NCBI RefSeq assembly: GCF_037975245.1
Contig: NC_092573.1
Coordinates: 13,290,001 to 13,354,000 of the forward strand
Length of the DNA: 64,000 nucleotides
Direction of reading: 5' to 3'
DNA from: Apostichopus japonicus
Lineage: Eukaryota; Echinodermata; Holothuroidea; Aspidochirotida; Stichopodidae
Below, piece after piece: positions 1 to 7,112 of this stretch. Position 1 is the stretch's first letter, and each line of letters begins with the position of its first letter. The notes beneath the pieces were generated by a model. That model searched no databases. It saw only the letters and a program-made list of their open reading frames with translations, and was not told the DNA's origin. The position numbers and the translations under genes were made by a program.

Positions 1-83
1 TTGTTAATTTTAGCTTTCTGTCTTCAATTTTATAATATAATGATATAAATTTATTATTGCCTTTTTTTATTCGTCTTTTTCTC

Positions 84-158
84 GCTTAGTTATCGCATTT
101 TATTCAAGGTTAAATATATATGCTCATGTCTGCCTAGGTTCGACTCCCCGCCGAAGCA
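84..158 (+). other. Degenerate tRNA-like relic with intact B-box motif
   Basis: Positions 137-147 read GGTTCGACTCC, a match to the RNA polymerase III B-box (GGTTCGANTCC), the T-loop of tRNAs. Taking TTCGACT (139-145) as T-loop, CCGAAGC (151-157) would be the 3' acceptor strand with A158 as discriminator. GCTTAGT at 84-90 pairs with it at 5 of 7 positions, giving a tRNA-sized 75-nt span. A T-rich run follows from 161. However, the T-stem pairs at only 3 of 5 positions and I could not form D or anticodon arms. It is therefore at best a decayed tRNA or tRNA-derived SINE remnant, and chance is possible. The match is repeated in every unit; U4 has an extra T in the motif. Confidence 0.25.
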
Positions 159-173
159 ATATTTTATTTTATG

Positions 174-197
174 TTTTTATTATTATTATTAATATTT
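174..197 (+). repeat. (ATT)n microsatellite
   Basis: Short TTA/ATT repeat of four to five periods in AT-rich DNA, present in each unit without obvious length change. Such simple tails are common at the 3' ends of SINEs and LINEs, but nothing here proves that origin. Confidence 0.7.
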
Positions 198-280
198 GGG
201 GTGTTGTTGATATCTGCATGTCTATGCATGGTGTTTTAAGTTTGTTTCGCTTTGTTTGTCTGTTTTTTGTTTTGTTTTTA

Positions 281-291
281 GGGGGGGGGGG
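281..291 (+). repeat. Poly-G tract, length-variable between units
   Basis: Eleven consecutive G at the end of a T/G-rich stretch (about 230-280, built of TTTG/TTTTG motifs). Counted lengths in U1 to U21 are 11, 11, 14, 10, 12, 10, 11, 11, 11, 11, 11, 11, 12, 15, 13, 11, 12, 12, 11, 11, 12. It is the main source of unit length variation. Some variation may be real slippage and some read-consensus error, since the extreme values sit in units beside the gaps. Confidence 0.9.
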
Positions 292-319
292 TGTTTGTCT
301 CTATTTTGGTATTTTGTTT

Positions 320-1020
320 CGCGTAAACAAAGTAGGTCATTGCAATATTTTGCACAACTTGTCAATAGAAACCGATTCGGAACTTAAGACCTGAGTGGTA
401 AATTTGATTTCTGTCTCGCTCGTCGCCTTTCACTGGAAATTTGAATGAAAGTATTCATAAGGACGAAAACTGTACCTGCAAAAAGAAATGCTTCTTTTGT
501 ACAGTGTAAGGCCACCGCGACATCTTTTCTGACAAGCTTGATGATATTTGTTCTTCGGGAATGTTGTGTCATTACTTAGCCTTTATATTATAAACAGTTA
601 AGTGTGGAAAGAGCTATGCTCCTGTTAGAACAACTTAACATTTCTTAAATGCTGATTTACTGAGGCAGGCGTTTGAAAGACAGTGTGATACAAACAAGTA
701 CGGTAACGTGATAAACAATGCCACGAGCTCTCCGTGCATTAAAAACGATCGAAATGTGCGGTATTCATGACGGTACACAAAGCAGATCATGCGGATACAG
801 CAGACATAGCCGAGAATAAAACCTAGTAGCGTGGAGGATTCAATTATGACATACTAGGACTTTCTACTGGTAAACTTTACTCATTGTCGAATAAATCTAT
901 ATCTAATTTCTAGCTTTTGCTCTATGTTTAACGTATTATGACCAAAACAAATATGAAATTCACGACAATTCCATCGGACTTGTATATTCGTTTAAAAATA
1001 GCTCCGTTTCGAATCTAACG
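320..1020. other. Unit segment without recognisable gene
   Basis: I see no RNA gene, splice-site pattern or coding frame here. The minus-strand frame over 384-572 (62 codons) has no recognisable domain and is broken in U4 by a one-base loss near 7669. Candidate AATAAA strings occur near 815 and 889 but are expected in AT-rich DNA. Confidence 0.6.
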
Positions 1021-1024
1021 CTCC

Positions 1025-1038
1025 ATTGCTATGGTAAC
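1025..1038 (-). promoter_or_regulatory. X-box-like motif (RFX-type), sequence match only
   Basis: The minus strand reads GTTACCATAGCAAT, which fits the imperfect inverted-repeat X-box recognised by RFX factors (GTTNCC-AT-RGNAAC) at all but the last position. It is present in every unit. There is no adjacent gene, so a regulatory role is unsupported. Confidence 0.2.
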
Positions 1039-1114
1039 ATCGTGAATAATAGCCCTGCCGCTAATGGATAGATGACATGTAGAAGATGACCATCGGTGGC
1101 GCTCTCAACTTCTC

Positions 1115-1130
1115 GTGCCACGTCTGGCAC
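1115..1130. repeat. Perfect 6-bp hairpin GTGCCA-CGTC-TGGCAC
   Basis: Six-base stem with a four-base loop, preserved in all complete units. It could form a small cruciform or RNA hairpin; no function is evident. Confidence 0.6.
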
Positions 1131-1332
1131 CTATACAAGAAGTAACCGACATATTACTGGCGCAATCCCGACCGAACATATTTTAACTCTCCTACAGACT
1201 TTTCTACACTGATCCCAGAAAGCATTAAGTGCCGTCAAAATGCCTCAGTTGCCAATAGGTACATGTCCATGACGTAACACTGTTCTCGTTGTGCATAAAA
1301 CTGAAGTCAAAAGTAAGGCATATACTGATAGG

Positions 1333-1343
1333 CCTAGACTAGG
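1333..1343. repeat. Perfect palindrome CCTAG-A-CTAGG
   Basis: Eleven-base odd palindrome inside a longer imperfect one bounded by TATAC and GTATA. Same in all units; function unknown. Confidence 0.55.
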
Positions 1344-1593
1344 TATACGTTGCAGACTATACATATGCTAACTTCACAGACAGACATACATGCATTCAGA
1401 CAACTTCGGGTAATGTAAAATATCACTAACCGTAATCACGTTATGTTTACTCTGTCTTCAAATGTCGTCCTTTTCTTCTCTGCAACCCCGGGCCGTCATT
1501 GGAGTCGTTCGAACAACTATATTAAGGCGAAGAACGACGTCAAGATATATCCAACGTCTAGACTACACTGCTTGCAATGGAGAGAGAACTGCC

Positions 1594-1609
1594 CAGTACA
1601 GTACAGTAC
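1594..1609 (+). repeat. Short (CAGTA)3 tandem repeat
   Basis: Three consecutive pentamers CAGTA followed by C. Copy number does not vary between the units inspected. Confidence 0.7.
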
Positions 1610-1699
1610 GTGTTGATATGAACGCCTACAAAATGACAACAAATATTTTCCATTGAAAATCCACTGTGTATGACGGTATAGTAAACACTCGTATATAGA

Positions 1700-1850
1700 T
1701 CAACGCACACGCGCGCACGGAGGTATTATGTACGTACAGCATGCAATGCAGACAAATATTTCGGAGCGCGCGCTTCTGATTTTGTGCTGATATTCTTGTG
1801 AGCGCTCTTGTATCACTGTTTGCATGCGCGCACGGACAAGATAGACGTCA
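1700..1850. other. CpG-rich alternating purine/pyrimidine patch
   Basis: Contains CGCACACGCGCGCACGG (about 1704-1720), the palindrome AGCGCGCGCT (1765-1774) and TGCATGCGCGCACGG (1821-1835), all mostly alternating purine and pyrimidine and rich in CpG, in contrast to the AT-rich surroundings. GCGCGCACGGA occurs twice as a direct repeat, and GCATGCAA/TTGCATGC form an inverted pair between them. Such sequence can adopt Z-DNA. U2 lacks CAG just downstream of this patch, at 5128/5129. Confidence 0.6.
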
Positions 1851-1895
1851 GACTATCACGCTGTAGCTACTAAACCTTTACTTACATGTGTACAG

Positions 1896-1908
1896 CAGTA
1901 GACTACTG
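1896..1908. repeat. Perfect palindrome CAGTAG-A-CTACTG
   Basis: Thirteen-base odd palindrome about 45 bp left of the MITE's left target duplication. Conserved in all units; no function assigned. Confidence 0.6.
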
Positions 1909-1952
1909 TGATGGTTGCATGCGGCAGTTTAATTTTGTGTGCACAATATGTC

Positions 1953-1960
1953 AGCATTGT
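1953..1960 (+). repeat. Probable left target-site duplication of the MITE
   Basis: AGCATTGT directly abuts the left inverted repeat and matches 7 of 8 bases of AGTATTGT at 2162-2169 on the right. A TA dinucleotide duplication is the alternative reading, since both ends can also be drawn as TA plus CGGTGG. Confidence 0.55.
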
Positions 1961-2161
1961 ACGGTGGCTTAATAAGGACATAGGAAAGAAAAACAGTGTC
2001 CCCAAATCTCACAATGTTGTCTTTTTATCTCAAACGTTGCCTCTTTTTTTCCCTTCAAAATTTAGATCCAAAAACAAAAGTCCAAAAGTAGAGACAAAAA
2101 GTCCAAATTTTCAGATTTGAGCAGACTTGTTTCCTTTCCTATGTCCCTATTAAGCCACCGT
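1961..2161. mobile_element. MITE-like nonautonomous DNA transposon, 201 bp (U1)
   Basis: Left end 1961-1988 and right end 2134-2161 are inverted repeats of 28 bp with one mismatch (A at 1975 against G in the reverse complement of the right arm). The ends begin ACGGTGGCTTAATA. Flanks AGCATTGT and AGTATTGT look like an 8-bp target duplication, the size seen in hAT and P elements; a TA duplication (Tc1/mariner-like) cannot be excluded. The interior is AT-rich, has two AAAAGTCCAAA direct repeats and no transposase frame, as usual for MITEs. The 70-codon frame running into it from 1908 is not a plausible protein. The element sits at the same place in every unit, so it inserted before the array amplified. 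I do not recognise the family. Confidence 0.8.
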
Positions 2162-2169
2162 AGTATTGT
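2162..2169 (+). repeat. Probable right target-site duplication of the MITE
   Basis: AGTATTGT directly follows the right inverted repeat and differs from the left flank AGCATTGT by one transition. Confidence 0.55.
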
Positions 2170-2790
2170 GACTATTCTATGATCAGAAAAACTGTACAAA
2201 TCTAACGGAATTGCTAATGTTATAATGTTAAGAGACTGGCCTTTATCATCCCTGTAAAGTCAGAACGCGACGGTGTTTATTTCAGTCACGGTTGGCAGCC
2301 CTCTTAGGGTTTTAATCAGGAGCTTTCTATTTTATAGCTGTTGTAGGTGTCGTACCAGAAGTAATCCTTCCATTATCTTACACAGTACTAAGTCCGTCAC
2401 GTTTAGGGTCCGCTAAAGTATAGCTAGAAGTTGTCAACTGACAAATCATACCCCCACGTTGGTATCTGATCAGGGCTTGGCCTGCCAGGGTGCATGCACA
2501 TTTCTATATCATGACGCAGTTTAGACTTTGAGCTAGAAGAGGAGCAAGTTAAGCACACTGAACCGTCCGCTCGCACGGAGAAACATATCCAGATTAAAAC
2601 ACAGAATTTCTTAACTGTTCTGTGTCACCTCCTTGAATCCTCCTTATTTGCACATCACCTCTACTTTGAATTATGCGCAAGTTCCACATCAAGACATTCA
2701 AAACGATCGTGGTGACTGGAAATATGCCAAAACAAGCACTGCGTTAGGTCATTTTACGTCTCGTGTGTGTCTGTGTGCTTTACTTATCTT
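2170..2790. other. Unit segment without recognisable gene
   Basis: No gene, RNA or mobile element recognised. It contains only a small palindrome AGTTG-T-CAACT (2429-2439) and isolated TTAGGG strings that do not form a telomere-type array. Confidence 0.6.
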
Positions 2791-2796
2791 TTCGTG

Positions 2797-2840
2797 TTTT
2801 TTTTTTTTTCGTTTTTTTTTTCCGTTTTTTTTTTTTTTTT
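2797..2840 (+). repeat. Three consecutive poly-T tracts (T13-T10-T16)
   Basis: T runs at 2797-2809, 2812-2821 and 2825-2840 separated by CG and CCG. Other units read T13-T10-T15. On the minus strand this is a composite poly-A stretch, as at the end of a reverse-inserted retroelement, but no such body is recognised next to it. The second assembly gap begins inside the equivalent tract of U14. Confidence 0.85.
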
Positions 2841-2959
2841 CACGGTTAAACTTTTGTGCGAATGTACAATACTCCAATTGGGGCATGGTATGCATTCATA
2901 TCACATTGTTTTGGAAGAATCTGGAACTCTAAGTATTATTTCGACCCAAGAATCACCAG

Positions 2960-3277
2960 GCTGGCGTGGTGGCCTGAACGGTTGGAAGACAGCACTGCGC
3001 GTCGGTGTTTGTTGTCAGGCTGTGTGAATCGCGCCGATCGGATGACAGACACTGCTTTGTTTATAATGGCATCGCCAAGGTGGAATTTTTACACGGGCCT
3101 AGGATCCCAATTCCGTATCCTCCCTTAGTTCGCAAAAGCATCCGGGAGATTACGTTTAGAGTCCGGCCTTCGGGCCAGAAGTGGGCTAGCTGACTTGCAA
3201 TGGAGGGCTCACGTCGATTCGGACTGGGTTGATGTTCAACGTTCAGTGAAACCATGGCCTCGATGAGGCGTAATCTC
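2960..3277 (+). ncRNA. Candidate structured small RNA or tRNA-derived SINE (unproven)
   Basis: This GC-richer segment contrasts with the AT-rich flanks. TGGCCTGAACGGTTGG at 2970-2985 resembles the A-box/D-loop of tRNA-derived SINEs, and TGTGAATCGC (about 3023-3032) is a weak B-box-like match some 40 bp on. GCGCG (2997-3001) can pair with CGCGC (3030-3034). A GGCC-TTCG-GGCC hairpin with a UUCG tetraloop lies at 3165-3176. GCCTC-GAT-GAGGC at 3257-3269 forms a terminal hairpin, followed within about 20 bp by T-rich sequence. A Pol III-transcribed RNA or SINE would fit, but I recognise no named family and the B-box is poor. Short open frames on both strands here look accidental. Confidence 0.3.
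3165..3176 (+). other. GGCC-UUCG-GGCC tetraloop hairpin
   Basis: Perfect four-base-pair GC stem closed by a UUCG loop, extendable by TC/GA pairs beyond a C-A mismatch. This loop type is typical of stable RNA folds and would also suit an intrinsic structure in a transcript. Confidence 0.55.
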
Positions 3278-6200
3278 TTGTTAATTTTAGCTTTCTGTCT
3301 TCAATTTTATAATATAATGATATAAATTTATTATTGCCTTTTTTTTATTCGTCTTTTTCTCGCTTAGTTATCGCATTTTATTCAAGGTTAAATATATATG
3401 CTCATGTCTGCCTAGGTTCGACTCCCCCGCCGAAGCAATATTTTATTTTATGTTTTTATTATTATTATTAATATTTGGGTGTTGTTGATATCTGCATGTC
3501 TATGCATGGTGTTTTAAGTTTGTTTCGCTTTGTTTGTCTGTTTTTTGTTTTGTTTTTAGGGGGGGGGGGTGTTTGTCTCTATTTTGGTATTTTGTTTCGC
3601 GTAAACAAAGTAGGTCATTGCAATATTTTGCACAACTTGTCAATAGAAACCGATTCGGAACTTAAGACCTGAGTGGTAAATTTGATTTCTGTCTCGCTCG
3701 TCGCCTTTCACTGGAAATTTGAATGAAAGTATTCATAAGGACGAAAACTGTACCTGCAAAAAGAAATGCTTCTTTTGTACAGTGTAAGGCCACCGCGACA
3801 TCTTTTCTGACAAGCTTGATGATATTTGTTCTTCGGGAATGTTGTGTCATTACTTAGCCTTTATATTATAAACAGTTAAGTGTGGAAAGAGCTATGCTCC
3901 TGTTAGAACAACTTAACATTTCTTAAATGCTGATTTACTGAGGCAGGCGTTTGAAAGACAGTGTGATACAAACAAGTACGGTAACGTGATAAACAATGCC
4001 ACGAGCTCTCCGTGCATTAAAAACGATCGAAATGTGCGGTATTCATGACGGTACACAAAGCAGATCATGCGGATACAGCAGACATAGCCGAGAATAAAAC
4101 CTAGTAGCGTGGAGGATTCAATTATGACATACTAGGACTTTCTACTGGTAAACTTTACTCATTGTCGAATAAATCTATATCTAATTTCTAGCTTTTGCTC
4201 TATGTTTAACGTATTATGACCAAAACAAATATGAAATTCACGACAATTCCATCGGACTTGTATATTCGTTTAAAAATAGCTCCGTTTCGAATCTAACGCT
4301 CCATTGCTATGGTAACATCGTGAATAATAGCCCTGCCGCTAATGGATAGATGACATGTAGAAGATGACCATCGGTGGCGCTCTCAACTTCTCGTGCCACG
4401 TCTGGCACCTATACAAGAAGTAACCGACATATTAACTGGCGCAATCCCGACCGAACATATTTTAACTCTCCTACAGACTTTTCTACACTGATCCCAGAAA
4501 GCATTAAGTGCCGTCAAAATGCCTCAGTTGCCAATAGGTACATGTCCATGACGTAACACTGTTCTCGTTGTGCATAAAACTGAAGTCAAAAGTAAGGCAT
4601 ATACTGATAGGCCTAGACTAGGTATACGTTGCAGACTATACATATGCTAACTTCACAGACAGACATACATGCATTCAGACAACTTCGGGTAATGTAAAAT
4701 ATCACTAACCGTAATCACGTTATGTTTACTCTGTCTTCAAATGTCGTCCTTTTCTTCTCTGCAACCCCGGGCCGTCATTGGAGTCGTTCGAAACAACTAT
4801 ATTAAGGCGAAGAACGACGTCAAGATATATCCAACGTCTAGACTACACTGCTTGCAATGGAGAGAGAACTGCCCAGTACAGTACAGTACGTGTTGATATG
4901 AACGCCTACAAAATGACAACAAATATTTTCCATTGAAAATCCACTGTGTATGACGGTATAGTAAACACTCGTATATAGATCAACGCACACGCGCGCACGG
5001 AGGTATTATGTACGTACAGCATGCAATGCAGACAAATATTTCGGAGCGCGCGCTTCTGATTTTGTGCTGATATTCTTGTGAGCGCTCTTGTATCACTGTT
5101 TGCATGCGCGCACGGACAAGATAGACGTACTATCACGCTGTAGCTACTAAACCTTTACTTACATGTGTACAGCAGTAGACTACTGTGATGGTTGCATGCG
5201 GCAGTTTAATTTTGTGTGCACAATATGTCAGCATTGTACGGTGGCTTAATAAGGACATAGGAAAGAAAAACAGTGTCCCCAAATCTCACAATGTTGTCTT
5301 TTTATCTCAAACGTTGCCTCTTTTTTTCCCTTCAAAATTTAGATCCAAAAACAAAAGTCCAAAAGTAGAGACAAAAAGTCCAAATTTTCAGATTTGAGCA
5401 GACTTGTTTCCTTTCCTATGTCCCTATTAAGCCACCGTAGTATTGTGACTATTCTATGATCAGAAAAACTGTACAAATCTAACGGAATTGCTAATGTTAT
5501 AATGTTAAGAGACTGGCCTTTATCATCCCTGTAAAGTCAGAACGCGACGGTGTTTATTTCAGTCACGGTTGGCAGCCCTCTTAGGGTTTTAATCAGGAGC
5601 TTTCTATTTTATAGCTGTTGTAGGTGTCGTACCAGAAGTAATCCTTCCATTATCTTACACAGTACTAAGTCCGTCACGTTTAGGGTCCGCTAAAGTATAG
5701 CTAGAAGTTGTCAAACTGACAAATCATACCCCCACGTTGGTATCTGATCAGGGCTTGGCCTGCCAGGGTGCATGCACATTTCTATATCATGACGCAGTTT
5801 AGACTTTGAGCTAGAAGAGGAGCAAGTTAAGCACACTGAACCGTCCGCTCGCACGGAGAAACATATCCAGATTAAAACACAGAATTTCTTAACTGTTCTG
5901 TGTCACCTCCTTGAATCCTCCTTATTTGCACATCACCTCTACTTTGAATTATGCGCAAGTTCCACATCAAGACATTCAAAACGATCGTGGTGACTGGAAA
6001 TATGCCAAAACAAGCACTGCGTTAGGTCATTTTACGTCTCGTGTGTGTCTGTGTGCTTTACTTATCTTTTCGTGTTTTTTTTTTTTTCGTTTTTTTTTTC
6101 CGTTTTTTTTTTTTTTTCACGGTTAAACTTTTGTGCGAATGTACAATACTCCAATTGGGGCATGGTATGCATTCATATCACATTGTTTTGGAAGAATCTG

Positions 6201-6554
6201 GAACTCTAAGTATTATTTCGACCCAAGAATCACCAGGCTGGCGTGGTGGCCTGAACGGTTGGAAGACAGCACTGCGCGTCGGTGTTTGTTGTCAGGCTGT
6301 GTGAATCGCGCCGATCGGATGACAGACACTGCTTTGTTTATAATGGCATCGCCAAGGTGGAATTTTTACACGGGCCTAGGATCCCAATTCCGTATCCTCC
6401 CTTAGTTCGCAAAAGCATCCGGGAGATTACGTTTAGAGTCCGGCCTTCGGGCCAGAAGTGGGCTAGCTGACTTGCAATGGAGGGCTCACGTCGATTCGGA
6501 CTGGGTTGATGTTCAACGTTCAGTGAAACCATGGCCTCGATGAGGCGTAATCTC
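3278..6554 (+). repeat. Unit U2 (complete, many small indels)
   Basis: Length 3,277 bp. Relative to the common unit it has an extra T near 3340, an extra C near 3424, one G fewer near 3478, extra A near 4434, 4792 and 5714, and loss of CAG at 5128/5129. These sum exactly to the observed length. Most look like consensus errors near the left contig end; the CAG loss may be real. The 76-codon minus frame at 4906-5136 exists only because of that deletion. Confidence 0.95.
5238..5438. mobile_element. MITE-like element, copy in U2
   Basis: 201 bp with the same ends and flanks as in U1; none of the U2 indels falls inside it. Confidence 0.78.
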
Positions 6555-7112
6555 TTGTTAATTTTAGCTTTCTGTCTTCAATTTTATAATATAATGATAT
6601 AAATTTATTATTGCCTTTTTTTATTCGTCTTTTTCTCGCTTAGTTATCGCATTTTATTCAAGGTTAAATATATATGCTCATGTCTGCCTAGGTTCGACTC
6701 CCCGCCGAAGCAATATTTTATTTTATGTTTTTATTATTATTATTAATATTTGGGGTGTTGTTGATATCTGCATGTCTATGCATGGTGTTTTAAGTTTGTT
6801 TCGCTTTGTTTGTCTGTTTTTTGTTTTGTTTTTAGGGGGGGGGGGGGGTGTTTGTCTCTATTTTGGTATTTTGTTTCGCGTAAACAAAGTAGGTCATTGC
6901 AATATTTTGCACAACTTGTCAATAGAAACCGATTCGGAACTTAAGACCTGAGTGGTAAATTTGATTTCNNNNNNNNNNNNNNNNNNNNNNNNNNNNNNNN
7001 NNNNNNNNNNNNNNNNNNNNNNNNNNNNNNNNNNNNNNNNNNNNNNNNNNNNNNNNNNNNNNNNNNNNGATCAACGTTCAGTGAAACCATGGCCTCGATG
7101 AGGCGTAATCTC
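6555..7112 (+). repeat. Unit U3 (interrupted by assembly gap)
   Basis: The first 414 bp of a unit (6555-6968, G-tract 14) and the last 44 bp (7069-7112) flank a 100-N gap. At least about 2.8 kb of unit sequence, including the MITE, is absent if the gap spans one unit. The first bases after the gap (GATCAACG) do not match the expected GTTCAACG, as often seen at contig ends. Confidence 0.93.
6969..7068. other. Assembly gap, 100 N
   Basis: Exactly 100 N, the usual placeholder for unknown size. Flanking unit phases show the true missing length is about 2.8 kb plus any whole number of units. Confidence 0.97.

Larger units (their letters stand above)
1..3277 (+). repeat. Unit U1 (reference copy, complete)
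   Basis: Complete copy of 3,277 bp, one base longer than the common length because its third poly-T tract (2825-2840) is T16 rather than T15. G-tract is 11 long. The A/G site carries A. Sub-unit features are annotated in this copy; add the unit start minus 1 to find them elsewhere, allowing a few bases for tract length. Confidence 0.97.

Noticed and set aside
1908-2120. 70-codon plus-strand frame repeated in 19 units
   Set aside because: It runs into the MITE and overlaps its left inverted repeat. It has a low-complexity Lys/Ser-rich end and no domain; its conservation only reflects DNA identity between units.
2308-2408. TTAGGG strings as telomere-type repeats
   Set aside because: Only single isolated occurrences, not tandem.
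2841-2858. Resemblance of CACGGTTAAACTTTTGTG to a flatworm spliced-leader segment
   Set aside because: About 15 of 18 bases agree from memory, but the expected 5' stem is replaced by poly-T, the donor context is poor and no clear Sm site follows. Most likely chance.
3134-3145. Possible CENP-B box near the TTCG...CCGGGA string
   Set aside because: The spacing between TTCG and CGGG is 10 rather than 7 bases and the central A is not in register.
2399-3165. Direct repeat ACGTTTAGRGTCCG at 2399-2412 and 3152-3165
   Set aside because: A 13-of-14 match between two places in a 3.3-kb unit is about what chance allows, and the flanks do not continue it.
2633-3193. Overlapping 60-100-codon frames across the poly-T tracts and GC island on both strands
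   Set aside because: Poly-Phe stretches come from the T tracts, frames change with one T (U1 versus others), and both strands are open at once. No recognisable domain or codon signal.
1-3277. rDNA spacer, 5S, U1/U2/U4/U5/U6 snRNA, SRP RNA or histone cluster
   Set aside because: I looked for the characteristic cores of these genes on both strands of the unit and found none convincing; no histone frames exist.
1-6554. Concatemer of a small circular DNA virus or plasmid of ~3.3 kb
   Set aside because: No replication-protein frame or any frame over about 100 codons in a unit, and a MITE plus microsatellites lie inside it.
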